Shown here in pieces: positions 25,650-38,117 of a DNA stretch of 64,000 nt. Every line of letters starts with the position of its first letter. Position 1 is the first letter of the stretch. The DNA is from Meconema thalassinum (Eukaryota; Arthropoda; Insecta; Orthoptera; Tettigoniidae), in NCBI GenBank assembly GCA_946902985.2, contig OX336393.1:133452533-133516532 (forward strand), given 5' to 3'. The position numbers were made by a program, and so were the translations under genes. The notes beneath the pieces were generated by a model. That model ran no database searches. It was not told the DNA's origin and worked only from the letters and a program-made list of their open reading frames with translations.

Positions 25650-27560
25650 CTAGCTGTACCCGGCATGCGTTGCAATGCCAATTAAAGAAAGTGTTGGCGT
25701 TGTAACATTGTTTGTTGAAGTGCTTTTGGATTCCCAATATTTTTTTTCTTTTTCCGTTAACCACCTCTAAACTATTGTAAAATTGATTTACTATCTCAAA
25801 AAACATCCTGGGAGCGTGCTCAACAACTCACAAAAGTTTCATCGCAATGAAATGAATGACATATGAACGTATACGGGACTTTGTTGAAACTATTCGAGCG
25901 CCGTCACCCATTTGTTGAATATACTCGTACGCTACCTATTGTAAACTGGATTTACTAATTCGAAAACCTTCCCTGGCGTGTACACAACAACTCATCAAAG
26001 TTTCATCGCAATCGAATGAATGGCATATGAACGCATACGGGATTTTGTACAAACGATTCGCGCGCCGTTACTCATTTGTCGAATCTACTTGTGCGCCACC
26101 CATTGAAAAATGGATTTACTAATTCATACACCTTCGCAGGACTGTATTCAACTCACCAAAGTTTTATCGCAATCGGATGAATGGTATATGAACGCATACG
26201 GGACTTGGTTGAAACGATTCACGCGCTGTCGCTCATTAGTTGAATCTACTCGTGCGTTAGCATGTTGTAAAATGGATTTACAAAATCAGAAATCTTCGCG
26301 GGAGTGGAAACAACATTTCACCAAATTTCATTGCAATCGCATGAATGGTATATGAACACATACGGAACTTTTTTAAACGATACGCGCGCCGTTACCCATT
26401 TGTTGAATCTTCTCGTGCGCTACCTGTTGTAAAAAGGATTTACTAAGCCAGAAACCTTTCCTGGAGGGTACACAACAATTCATCAAAGTTTCATAGCAAT
26501 CGGATGAATGGTATATGAACGCATACGGGACTTTGTATAAACGATTCGCGTGCCGTCGCTCACTTGTTGAATCTACTTGTGCGATACCTATTGTAAAGTG
26601 GATTTACTGAGCCAGAAACCTCACCTAAGTTTAGTCGCTATCGGACGAGTGGTATATGAACGCATACGGGACTATGTTGAAACACTTCGCGCGTCGTCGC
26701 TCATTTGTTTAATCTACTTGTGCGATACGTATTGTAAAGTGGATTTAGTAAGCCAGAAACCTTCCCTGAAGTGTACACAACATCTCACCCAAGTTTCATC
26801 GCTATCAGACGAATAGTATATGAACGCATACGGGACTTTGTTGAAACTCTTCGCGCGTTGTCGCTCATTTGTTGAATCTACTCGTGCGCTACCTATTATA
26901 ACATGGATTTACTAAGCCAGAAACCTTGCCTGTAGTGTACACAATCTCTCACCCAAGTTTCATCGCTATCTGACGAATGGTATGTGAACGCATACAGGAC
27001 TTTGTTGAAACGCTTCGCCCGTCGTCGCTCATTTGTTGAATCTACTCGTGCGCTACCGATTGTTAAGTGGATTTACTCGGCCAGAAACCGTACCTGAAGT
27101 GTACAGAACATCTCATCCAACTTTCATCGCAATGGGATGAATGGTATATGAACGCATGTGGGACTTTCTTGAAACAAACGCACGCCTTTATGTTGGAGCT
27201 ACTCGCGCCATCTATTGTAAATTGGATTTACTGCCCCTATACAAATTACGTTGAATAGTTGACGGGATTTCATGTTAAGAGCCTCATTTTCTATACCGGT
27301 AGTGGAGAGCGCTACTCGCATCCAGTCGGCCGTGTCTCGTCAAGAGCTACTGTTGCCTGGAAACGACTTGCCTTAGCTGTCATTTGCGTTACGTTTTATA
27401 GTGACTTATATTCTCTTTGACGTTTTATGTCACGTCAGGGATAAAAACTATCCTATGTCCGTCTCCTGGTTCTAAGCTACCTCCACACCAATTTTCAGCC
27501 AAATCGGTTCAGCCGTTCTTGAGTTATAAATAGTGTAACTAACAAGACTTTCTTTTATAT
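25650..27560. repeat. About nine copies of a 163-bp tandem repeat
   Basis: The motif GAACGCATACGGGACTTTG recurs, with small changes, at about 25,865, 26,031, 26,190, 26,353, 26,517, 26,658, 26,822, 26,987 and 27,151. Most steps are 159-166 bp and one is 141 bp. Each unit also has CATTTGTTGAATCTACTCGTG and a GTGGATTTACTAAGCCAGAAAC-like segment. The array is bracketed by CTAGCTGTACCCGGCATGC (25,651) and by CAGCCAAATCGGTTCAGCC followed by a TATA run (27,495-27,572). These terminal motifs are of a kind I recall from dispersed insect repeats, so the tandem block is probably internal to one mobile element. Confidence 0.8.
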
Positions 27561-27599
27561 ATATATATAGATTTATTTATTTATGTATTTATTTATTTA

Positions 27600-28034
27600 T
27601 TCGTTTTGCACATTTAGTGAGAGCGTTTGAACGTGTTGACTTGGGTTGATGGTGTTTTCCTCTTCTTCTCCTCCCAAAATCTGCTCATGAACTCGCTATG
27701 CCCCTTTTTACGTTCTTCCGTCCATTTTCTTTCCAGTGATCTTTTTAGCTTTTTCGGTGAAAGAGTGATTTGTAACTAGAGTTCCAAATTCTTTGCGATT
27801 CATGATGTTATCTTCTGTGATGTTTATTTATTTTAAGTCCTGTTTGATTTCTTATAACCAACTGATTTTGACCTTCTTTGAATTTATCATATCAAGCAGG
27901 TTGTTGTTTTTTTCATATCTGGTGTTGTCTATTCTGCAGATGTAACCATAGAATTTCAATCGTATCTTACGCACGGTATCAGTGAACTTATTGAATACTG
28001 TGTACAAGTATATGGTTTTCCTTTTAATCCACAT
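27600..28034 (-). pseudogene. C-terminal remnant of a non-LTR retrotransposon
   Basis: The minus-strand frame at 27,852-28,034 carries IRLKFYGYICRID. This resembles the 'KRLxFYGHLxRMD' segment near the C-terminus of many insect non-LTR reverse transcriptase proteins, just after the RT domain. Only about 60 codons are legible; the rest toward 27,600 is degenerate. The RT catalytic motifs are absent. The clade cannot be given. Confidence 0.5.
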
Positions 28035-28039
28035 AACAT

Positions 28040-28830
28040 TAACATAAACGGGCCCATATATTTATTTATTTATCTTTATTATTATTTTATATACTTAAAT
28101 TAAGTAACTAACTAAATATTTTCTCCGCCCCTTTAACTGTGGTGAATCAAAAACTATAAATTAGTCTCATAATTTGAACATGTTGAAAATGTACGCGAGT
28201 AAGTTCTCCCAGTCAATATTCTCACGAATGGAGATTATGACTCTGTATTGAGCTCTAATCGTCTGTGATATCATCCCATAATTACTTTTCAATTGCGACC
28301 GGCTAAATGTTGAATCACACATTATTGAAGCATGCTTCAACAGTTAGCTACTTTTGAAACGTTAGCTTATAAAACAATAAAAGAAGTTTTGTGAAACAAA
28401 TAGCACGATATGCTGTATGATTTGTTTGAAATTCTCGCTTGACAGTTTGATTAAATAGTTGGAGAAAGTCAAATAAACGAAAGAGAAACATTTCGGACAA
28501 GAGTAATGAGTGGACATATTTCAGTGGAGACAGAATTAAAACAGAGCGTGAGATGAATCTTGTATCTTGTATTTACAGTGCCAGTAAACTAAAATATTAC
28601 TCAGACGAGAATTCCCTCAACAAGAGGATTATGGGGCGGAATTGTTCTGAACTTGATGTACATGAATGTGGGGACCAGGACATGAACATGTGTTGAAAAA
28701 TCAATATTTGTTTTTTCGTTTTATAGAAAAGAGGAGAACATTCTGAATCAGTATACACTATATAAGGTTAGTATGTTTTTTGCAGAAAATAGTGTGAAAT
28801 GTTTGAAGACGTTTGTCAAAAACTGTCTTT
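28040..28830. other. AT-rich, no gene seen
   Basis: There is no motif or repeat I can name in this stretch; short frames are not supported. Confidence 0.5.
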
Positions 28831-28944
28831 GTTGAAATAAGAATCTCTGTTTCGCGGGCTTATAGGCCATGTTCTAAGGACATTGTTACCCTTGTCCTTA
28901 GAACACGGCCTATAAGCCCGCGAAACAGAAATTCTTATTTCAAC
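28831..28944. repeat. Near-perfect hairpin, 50-bp arms
   Basis: Left arm 28,831-28,880 and right arm 28,895-28,944 are reverse complements with about two mismatches in 50, separated by a 14-bp spacer. An RNA across it would form a long, almost uninterrupted stem. No target duplication is obvious right at the arms. It may be a foldback/MITE core or a source of small RNA. Confidence 0.9.
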
Positions 28945-29044
28945 GCCGGTCGTGAAAGTCTGAATTTTTGTCTTTGTTGACCTCGAAACAATACATGTTG
29001 GTGTGATGGACGCCGTAATTTGTTTGATGGTGCAAGTAGTACAG

Positions 29045-29425
29045 TAATAATAATAATATCGTTTGGCCTCGGATGCCGGGTGCAAGCTTTGTTATTTGAC
29101 ACCCAAAGGGTAGCTTGCATGTCGAATTTCGTTGTTCCTTGAAGCACTATGTAAGTCAAGGAGGTTAGATATCTAAGCTCCTTGAACACTATAGCGCTTT
29201 CTTGTAGAGAAATGCGGAACTTTGTGTTGGCGGTAACTCCCGAGATTAATTTTGCCATTATGAACACGGCTTACTGAATTCTAATGGGTTCTTTGACATG
29301 CCAACATCGTATGACATGGTGTCGTAATTTTTGCCGCCTTTCAAAAATCACTTACCACGGCCAGGAGCGAACCTGCAAGCTTGGGGGTTAGTAGACCGAA
29401 ACGTTGACCACTCACCCACCGTGGC
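29045..29425 (-). mobile_element. tRNA-derived SINE with (TAA)n tail
   Basis: On the minus strand a tRNA-like head (about 29,345-29,420) has an A-box-like GGGTGAGTGGTCAACG and a B-box-like GCAGGTTCGCTCC. The body runs about 290 bp and ends at the (AAT)n tract at 29,046-29,060. The body signature 'atggtgtcgtaatttttgccgcctttcaaaaatc' (read in pieces on the plus strand) is of a type I recall from insect SINEs. Confidence 0.65.
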
Positions 29426-30270
29426 AAGCAGTGGTAGAGTAAAAGGCGTGGACCCTCTGGGGATCATGAGTGAACCTAACATGAGGCCATCGACCTTCAG
29501 CGATTGTCGACAGTCAGAGAAAGATGCCCTGTAAGTGACTAAGGAGGCAAGAACTAGAAGAAAAGACACAGTCAGTCTGAGAGACTAGACTTTAATTTCA
29601 AATTACGCATGGTACAAATGCTATGTTAAAAAGGCTCAGGAGGGCTCTTTCAACAGACTCCATTACAGCACGAGATTTAGCTTTACTAGATATAATATCA
29701 TTATTACTGTCAACAAACTCCATTACTAACACACTTTAAGTAAACTGTAAGTAAGCAAGTTTAACGAACGATCCACAGACTCCATTATTAACACACTTTA
29801 CTACCCTTCACAAATTGTAAACTGTAAGTAAGCAAGCTTAACGAGCGAACCCTCAAGTACAGAGATAGCAAGAACCACGTGAACGCTTCATGATAAATAA
29901 GTTGCAAGTCATTCAGTACCACGCAGCTAGCGCGTAGACTTTCCTCGCGGGGAACGGAGAACGGGAGGTCCTCTCTGCTGCATGACGTCACGCACTCGCC
30001 GTCTCAGACTCGGTGCATATGCACTGAACAACATGATGACGTCATACAAGACGTAACCGTAACGCATAACGTTAGACCCAAGCATAACGACGAAGTCGAC
30101 AAGATCATTTGAAATGATAAAACTTCCAAAGAACAAGGAAAATGATAAGAAGGTTGAAGGACAAGAGGAGCATCTCCTCTTCATTAGCAGTCGCCACAAG
30201 AATCTCCCCTATCCCACTCGTCTTATTACCTCTTTTGAACCCTTGAAAAGAAGCTTATGAGACTCAGTTT
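29426..30270. other. No gene; short direct repeats
   Basis: 29,651-29,850 contains two to three diverged direct repeats of a unit with CTCCATTA, ACACACTTTA and GTAAACTGTAAGTAAGC. Nothing coding is recognisable. Confidence 0.5.
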
Positions 30271-33120
30271 CGGGGGGTGTAACAGTCCATATCGTAAGTT
30301 GTTGTTAAAGCGCTTCATTAACATGCAGGGTAACATATAACAAAATAACATGCAGGAAAAAGTGAAGCCAGGGTTAAAACAAATGAATTTAATAACAAAT
30401 CACCTAACTATACAAAGAATTAACAAAACAAACTCCCATATTACTCCCACTTAATAAAATGAAATATGCCAAAACTAGGCCAACATCTCTGGAGAGATTA
30501 ATTACACGGACAAAGTGTCCTTAAGAAAATCAACAAAGGTGACAATGTATGCGCGTGTGCAGTTCTGCATGCTTCACGATGTGTACAATCGAATGCATGA
30601 TTCGTCATCATCCGGAATATACATTCAGACAACGAATCCACATTGCTTAGAGCTAGACAGACGCGGGGAACGACTATACAACACTTAAAACTACACCGAC
30701 ACTTCCTATACTTAAATATACAACACAATAATTTCCGTATGAAATTGGAATCAAACTGCCGTAGCAAAAACATTACTGCCTAAAAACTTAGGACTTCTCA
30801 CACAAATCAACACAAGTAAGTTAACACGTGACCAATAAAAGAAATACACATATGACCGCCGTCAAATTTACAAGTACACTACCACTACACCACACAGGTG
30901 TGACATACTAAAATTACATGAATTGAGTCATAAACAAATCAATAGGCCCAAAGCCAACATTTACATTATTAACACAACTCTATCCACACAACATGCAACA
31001 ATCCGTCACACACATGGTGAACTCCCCAATTAATTATGGTACCAAAGTGACCATCACAATGAACAGGTTTGCTACTTGAAAGCTTAAAGGGGGCCAGTCG
31101 GACCAACAGGACTGACTATCAAAAAATAAGTCACCAGGCGAGACGGGCGATTTGTGGAAATCTGCATATCTGTCAACCCACGTGTGTATCGAAGAAGCGT
31201 GCCCCAAAGCACAATAATACGTGTGTGTGTGTCAGAACAAAATATCCCGGCATTTCCACTAGGAAATCCAAGAAAATCAGCATAATGGACAAGGAACAGC
31301 GGTCTCCCTAGAGCACCCTGCCTTTCCATCAAAATACAACAACAACAAAAGTATGAGGGCTGTAGGACCTCTACCCCTCTTCACGTAGAATCAACACACA
31401 CACCTGACACAATAACACACACAGGATCACACGTATGGGTTTGACAGACCCTGAAGTAAAAAGACATAAATATTTTCCACTTGCTGGCGCCACCGTTCCA
31501 CGCCGTGACTAATTAACCTGAAATGGACTCAAAAAAATCTATCAAATTAGAACTAAGGTGTTCTACAATTACATCTTAAATCGTTGCACTTGGCAACCCT
31601 AATATGAATAATAACCTGTTCAGCAAACATCTTACAGTAATTACCTCCCATTCCTATCACAAATATGAACTTTAATAAAGCACCACTTATCGAATGTAAC
31701 GGGTTTCGCATTTGCATGGATAAACATCACGTACACGCGCCGTGCACATTAAATATGACCCCAAGAAAAACAAATATACAACAAACACTTTGGCCACGCG
31801 CCAACGTACATTTAAAACAATTAGTGTCGGTACAAAGAAAAACACTCTAAAACAAGAAAAGACAAATAAACTATTTACAAAGGTTCCCCGGCCAATCTAA
31901 CTACATAATTGAATAATAAATTGTTTGTACATCACCGTCTCAGCTTGCAGAACATTATGACATCCATCTCAGCCCATTTCCCCTATGGAAAAGTTAGCAC
32001 TCCATATTCGTCTTCGTTGAAGCTCCGGACGTCATCCCAACTCCTGACCACACGTTGGACATCTTCCTGTAGTCTCCTTGGAAGAAAAGTTCAATGATAT
32101 TAATTCGACCTGGCTAAAATCGCTTGTGGGTTACTAAATTCGCCCACAATTAGTCCTATGCGATTAATTACGAAGACTTTCCCTAAATATTGCTCACACA
32201 CGCGCAATACACACCTGAAAAATACACTTAAAAATATACATGAAATACACACTTCGAGTCCAACGCCACTGGCTCGACAATACAAGTTTTAAAGTCTGAC
32301 TGACTGACTGACAGTCGCTATCACACTCGGTAATCTCTACACTGCTCTGCATGACCTTCGCTCGGGTGAGCGCTAATTAGAACGTTTACAAGTCTTGCCC
32401 CCTAAGAGCTGAAATAGTTGTCTTTCAGATAATATTACAAGTTTCAAATCATCACGCACGCTGGCGTGAATTTAGCTCGCAAAGCTCACAAAGTAATTGA
32501 CTTCAAATAAATTAAGAGCGTTAAAAATTGCTACGCAATCAGCGTGAATTTAGCTCATCAGAGCTCACAAATAAAATCTCTTCAAATATATCTGAGCGTT
32601 AAAATCGTTATACAAACGGGCGTGAAGTTAGCCCACAGAGCTCACGAACAGAAAGACATCGAACAGCTTCACGTCGAACAATTTATTAGAAACTGACAGG
32701 GTACGGAAGAGTGGGGTGGATTTAGAAAAAATTTCCAGAGTTTTCATCTCACACAGATGGGACTAGTATCAATCTTCTTCAAATAAATCAAACGTCTCAT
32801 CGCACTCTTGCGGAGATAATTCCGATCGGCTGTTCTTTAGATAATCAATTCCGCGCGCTTTTTACCGCTGACGCCTTCCATCGCGTGATATTGGCGTGGT
32901 CTCTCCTGATTGGTTGATTCAATTGTAGGTTGGTTGTAAGTAACTCGTGACCATTCCTTTATGATACCAATTCTGGTGCATGTTGTTAAACAATTTGGCC
33001 TTGAACTCAGCTTACCAGGCCGTTCTTCAAGAATAGCTACAAGCTCTCCTCTGTGGCAATCATTGCGACACGCTACCTTGCCTTTATTCTCGTCAACTTC
33101 CTCATGTACTGCCTGGGCTG
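30271..33120. other. No recognisable gene; small tandem repeats
   Basis: The sequence is AT-rich without a protein family I recognise. It has a (GACT)n tract at 32,290-32,310. Three roughly 85-bp repeats at about 32,455-32,665 share GGCGTGAATTTAGCTC, AGAGCTCAC and GAGCGTTAAAA. A TGTAACAG start at about 30,279 could mark an LTR, but no second LTR or primer site was found. Confidence 0.45.
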
Positions 33121-33177
33121 CAGTAATAATAATAATAATAAATTATGAATACTTATTTATCGTAGATCAATACGGGT

Positions 33178-33350
33178 TCATTCTCTTTCTACCCATCTGA
33201 TCTTCATCATTCTCCTGTAACACCACATTTCAAACGCTTCTACTCTCCTCTTTTCTGCTGCACCAACAGTCCAGGTTTCACTTTCATAGAGTGCCACGCT
33301 CCAGACAAAGGCTTTCAAAAATGAATTACTGAGGTTAGAGGTGAAACAGA
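33178..33350 (-). pseudogene. Non-LTR retrotransposon fragment
   Basis: The minus-strand frame reads ESETWTVGAAEKRRVEAFEM and then WCYRRMMKIRW. This is the segment that follows the RT domain in many insect non-LTR elements, and it matches the downstream part of the plus-strand fragment at 34,222-35,190 (ALYGSET, AAEMRRI, FEMRCYRRMIKIRW). It is a short 3' piece of the same or a close family, in the opposite direction. Confidence 0.7.
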
Positions 33351-33429
33351 ATCGATTAATCATATAATTTGAAATGAATAGAAAACGATTAATCGATGGA
33401 CAGTTCAAACGATTAATCGACTAACTATA

Positions 33430-34052
33430 CCAGGTGGCCCATTTGCACCGAGCAATCTACTTATAAGTGTCCCGCATGTACGGGTGATGAACGGGAAGTC
33501 TAATAACTGAATTGGTAAGGGGTAACCTAGCATGCAAGCCGGTTATGTCAGATTCCAAGAGATAACAACTAGGCGACCGCACGATGCATGTTCCTCGGTA
33601 CTCCCGTCCAATGCGCCTCATAGCGGTATGAAGCCTCGCTGGCGAGCGCAGACGGCAGACGTCTATCTGGAAACACCAGTGCTTACCATCTACGAGCTTC
33701 AACGGCATTACGACCAGCTTCTCCATAGGTTAGTGTAATGTCCGTGTACTCATCGATGCTGAAAACACCAGCCATCGTCAATATGTTGCCAGCATCAGTC
33801 ACGTTGTTGTACCACATATGAGTCTATTACGCTCTCAAATGCGAGGCTCCAAAATGCAATGGGGTGCATTAGACGGGTAGCGCTGAGGAACATGCAGCTA
33901 GCAGCCGTCCGGTTGTTATTCCTTCGTATTCTGACGTAATCGGCCAGGGTTCAAGGAGACCCCTGTGGAAACCAGTTGACAGACATCCCATACAGCATTA
34001 ATGTATGCGGGACACTTAAAACTAGATTACACTGGGCAAACGGGCGACCTGG
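33430..34052. mobile_element. 623-bp non-autonomous TIR DNA element
   Basis: The ends are inverted repeats: CCAGGTGGCCCATTTGCACC at the left and its imperfect complement ending in CGGGCGACCTGG at the right. Similarity extends about 55 bp inward, including GTGTCCCGCATGTA against its complement near 34,000. TATA flanks both ends (33,426-33,429 and 34,053-34,056), so the target duplication is TA or TATA. The interior has no transposase. It sits within AATCGATTAATCG-rich sequence (33,350-33,425 and 34,057-34,110), which may be an older element it split. Confidence 0.75.
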
Positions 34053-34221
34053 TATAATAGATTAATCGGCTAACCGAAGAATCGGTTAATTGATTAGTCT
34101 GTACGCGATAAGATAATAAGTTTAAATGAAAGGTCATCGCTTAAGTTGAGTTACGCTTATTTTCGGACTGATTTGTAGAAGGAAATCTTTAAAAGCTACT
34201 TTTTTCCTAAATATAGAAAGT

Positions 34222-35190
34222 GTGATCTACAATCTATACAGAAAACAGACAGCAGTCATTCGAGCTGATGGACATGAGAGAGAAGCTGGTATTCAGAAAG
34301 GTGTGAGGCAAGGCTGCAACTTATCACCCATACTTTTCAATCTTTACATTGAACAAGCAATGAAGGAAATTAGAGAGAAATTTAAAGTGGGAATGAAGAT
34401 TCAAGGAGAAATAATTTCAACTCTGAGATTTGCCGATGACATCGTCATCTTGGCCGACACGCCTGATGATTTGAATGACTTTTTGAATGGTATGGACTCC
34501 GTCGTACGGAAAGAATACACGATGAAAAGTAATAAATGTAAAACAAAAATATTGGAATGCAGCCGAAATAAATCAGAAACCTCTATGGATATCAAATTGG
34601 CAGGTGAAAAGCTGAAGGAAGTAGGAGACTTCTGTTACTTAGGAAGCAAAATAACCAGTGATGGACGAAGCAAAGAGGATATAAAAAGTAGGTTGGCTCA
34701 GGCAAGGGAAGCATTTCTACAGAAAAGGAATCTGTTGACATCGAATATAGATTTAGGTATTAGGAAGACATTTTTGAAAACCTTAGTCTGGAGAGTCGCA
34801 CTCTATGGAAGTGAAACTTAGACTATTGGTGCAGCAGAAATGAGGAGAATTGCAGCGTTTGAAATGCGGTGTTACAGGAGAATGATCAAGATCAGATGGG
34901 TAGATAGGGTTACAAACGAAGAGGTATTAAGACGAGTGGGAGAGGAGAGATGTTTCTAGCGACTGCTAATGAAGAGAAGAGATAGGTTGGTAGGACACAT
35001 ACTAAGACACCCAGGAATAGCAAGCTTAGTTATGGAAGGAAGGGTCGAGGACAAGAACTGTAGGGGTAGACCAAGGTTAGAGTATGTTAACAGATTGCCT
35101 CGGATGTAGGGTGTGATAGCTATGTAGAGATGAAACGATTAGCTCAGGACAGGGAGGCGTGGAGCGCTGCATCAAACCAGTCAAAAGACT
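34222..35190 (+). pseudogene. Non-LTR retrotransposon reverse transcriptase, 5'-truncated
   Basis: An open frame of 199 codons (34,222-34,821) shows RT palm motifs: GVRQGCNLSPILFNLYIE at about residues 28-45 and the catalytic FADDIVILAD at about residues 70-79. A thumb-like segment ending in VWRVALYGSET follows. After a TAG at 34,819-34,821 the family reading continues through AAEMRRI and YRRMIKIRW, with further breaks, to about 35,190. The endonuclease domain and the start of the RT are missing, so this is a typical 5'-truncated copy. I cannot place it in a clade with confidence. Confidence 0.8.
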
Positions 35191-35229
35191 GAAGACTCAA
35201 ACCCACACAACGCACTCAAAAACACAAAG

Positions 35230-35363
35230 TGTTTTTCCTTGTTTATCTCTATCTCTCTATATATAAAAATGAAAGTTTGTCTGTTTTTCTGAATTTCCAC
35301 GGAAATTTGCGATATTTGCGCGTTTCAGGCTGTTTTATGACGGATGCGCGCAAAAATAATTTT

Positions 35364-35400
<37 letters not shown>

Positions 35401-37060
35401 GGACAACTTCTACGAGTCCTTATAACTTGAGAACGGCTGGGTGGATCAACGTAAAATTTGATACAGATATCCATCAGAGGCACCACACTAATCATTGATG
35501 TAACTCTTCTCCGTACCTCTCATAAAAGGGGCCCTACCCCCTTAAAATACATGATGAAATAGGCGTAGAAGGGTGAAACAAAGCTCATTTTCAGCCCCTC
35601 AATGTGAGAAACGAAACTCGGCCCCCGAAAACCACATTTTAAGGCCCTAAAACCAACAGTTTTTGAGATATTCCCAGAAAACTAATTTCACTTAATAAAT
35701 TAATGAAAGAATGCATGGCGGTAACCATGGCAACTGAATCTCAGAGGTCCATCTATTTCTGTAAGACGCAATGCAATTCCATTTATTACATTACTGTGAA
35801 GGTTTGCAAACAGCTATAAGGTTATAATGGATCCAAATTAAGCTGAAATATTCATTAATACATACAATGCGCTTAAGGGGTCAAGGGGTACTCTAGAATT
35901 TTTTCACGCGATTTACACGTGCGGGTGTGGTACGGAAGGTCTATTATATCCCTTCTCTGTTATATAAAAATGAATGTTTGTCTGATGTTTCGGCTTTTCT
36001 ACGAAAATTTGACATATTTGCCCGTTTCAGACTGTTTTGTCACGGATGCACGCAAAAATATATTTTTATCTGTCTGTCTGTGGAATTTTTTTTGTGTCCT
36101 TATAACTCGAGAACGGCTGGGTGGATTAACGTAAAATTTGATACAGATATCCATCAGAGGCACTACACTAATTATTGATGTAACTCTTCTCCGTACCTCT
36201 CATAACAGGGGGTCAACCCCCTTAAAATAAATGCTGAAATAAGCGTGAGACAAAGCTCATTTTCAGCCCCTCAATGTGAGAAATGAAACTCGGGGGCCCT
36301 AAAAGGACCCCGAAGACCCCACTTTAACGCCCTAAAACCAACAGTTTTTGAGATATTCCCAAAAAGCTAATTTCACTTAATAAATTAATGAAGGAATGCA
36401 TGCCGGTAACAATGGCAACAGAATCTCACAGGTCCATCTATTTCTGTAAGACGCAATACAATTCCATTTATTACATTACTGTGAAGGTTTGCAAACGGCA
36501 ATAAGGTTATAACGGATCCAAATTAAGCTGAAATATTCATCAATACATATATTGCGCTTAAGGGGTCAAGGGGTAATCTAGAATTTTTTTAACGCGATTT
36601 ACACGTGCGGGTATGGTCCGGAAGGTCTATTATATCCCTATCCCTATTTTGTTATATTATTAATATTACTAGTATTATTCTTTTAATTATTATCATTATT
36701 ATGGCGTACAACGAAGAGACAAAGCTCATTTTCAAACCCTTGGGGTCAGAAACAAAACTCGGGGCCCCGTAAGAGCCGTAAAGGGTCCCCGAAAACTATA
36801 TTTTAAGGCTCTAAACCCAACAGTTTCTTAGATATTCCCAGAAAACTAATTTCATTTAATAAACTAAAGAAGGAATGCAAGCCACTAACCATGACAACAG
36901 TATCTCAAGAGGTGGCATCCAACTTTACATCTATTTCTGGAATAAGTAATGCCACTCCATTTACTACATTTCTGTGAAAGGTTGCAAATGGAGTACCCTA
37001 GATTTTTTTCACACGACTTACACGTGCGATATGTCGTACAGAAGGTCTATTATATCTCCA
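35230..37060. repeat. 680-bp tandem repeat, about 2.5 copies
   Basis: GATACAGATATCCATCAGAG occurs at 35,460 and 36,140, exactly 680 bp apart. The surrounding sequence, including ATAAAAATGAA, a TCTG microsatellite, GAGAACGGCTGGGTGGAT and TTTACACGTGCGGGT, repeats with it. A third copy (36,690-37,060) keeps only the second half, with about 200 bp missing. The (TCTG)n tract is expanded in copy one (35,366-35,400) and short in copy two. No protein-coding capacity is supported. Confidence 0.85.
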
Positions 37061-37640
37061 AACATCAACATTATTTTCAAAAATTCCTCAATAGAAATAG
37101 TAGACAGTGTTTTGCTGATTTTAGGAATTTGGGCCATTGGAGGCTAAAAACACGGAATTTTCATGCACCACAAGCCTTTATAATTTATAAAAGGGGTCTT
37201 CCTGTAGTTGGGCACTTGACACAACGGTTAGGGTCAGTTCGTATGTGACGTGTATTGCGATTCTTCTACGAAGTTTTCAATTTTATTTTCACGCCAGGAA
37301 GAACACGTTAGGTAAATTTAGTTTGAGAGCACATTTTAACTAATAATTTTTCTTTGCCAACAAACAGGTTCCGAGCCCCTAAACATTGCAACAGTAGCTC
37401 AATTGATAACATCTGGTTATTAATACCGAAGACCGTTCGAAGAATGGGTACTTCTGCTAGTGTTAACAATAACCACATAAGAGTCAGTGGCAGTGGAAGG
37501 ACAAATATCAATCAAATTGGGAAGGGTTTCGAAAACATAAAAGTTTTCAGCAAAGATTTTGAAATCGTATTCAATGTTTACAATTTAGGACAGGAACATT
37601 TTTTGTTGTACTTTGTTTTAACCCAGTTTTACAAAGAAGG
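37061..37640. other. Unassigned sequence
   Basis: A frame of about 120 codons crosses this part but shows no recognisable domain and runs into a SINE, so I do not call it a gene. Confidence 0.4.
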
Positions 37641-37644
37641 TACA

Positions 37645-38015
37645 TTAGTTGGTTGGTTCCCCAGTTTAGGGGCTGCGACAACGTGGTCATATAGACCTGT
37701 CTACTTTGGGTGTGTTTAGAATCTGTCTGATAACCGGTGTTAATTGTGATGGGTGTATTAGTGTGTGTTATCTGTAATTCAGGTAAGGAATGCAGTAGCT
37801 CCAACTTTTGCTCCCAAACGCTACCGTCAACGACACCTAGCTGTGAACTTGGCTGCTAGATGCCACCGCAACCTTCACCTGGTGGCGAACGTTGGAACTT
37901 ACAGAGCGTTAATCAAATCTCACCTACAAATTTGGCTTCACAAAATTATAGTAAGTGGAAGGTTCTTTTACATGCCATACATCTATGACATGAGCCCACC
38001 GGCTTTACTTACATT
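37645..38015 (-). mobile_element. SINE of the (TTGG)-tailed family, lacking the tRNA head
   Basis: It shares TTGGTTGGTT, CAGTTTAGGGGCTGCGACAA and the body through TCTATGACATGAGCCCACCGGC with the SINEs at 60,992-61,495 and 62,577-63,117. It stops before the tRNA-like head, so on the minus strand it is a 5'-truncated copy. Confidence 0.8.
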
Positions 38016-38117
38016 ATTTGAATGAAATATATTCACATAGTATGTGATACAATATATTTTATGTTCCACTATGTCGAAATGTAAATATTATATGTCAGAA
38101 AACTTTATCATAATGAC

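Noticed and set aside
30279..32960. An LTR retrotransposon starting TGTAACAG
   Set aside because: No matching second LTR, primer-binding site or gag/pol sequence was found.
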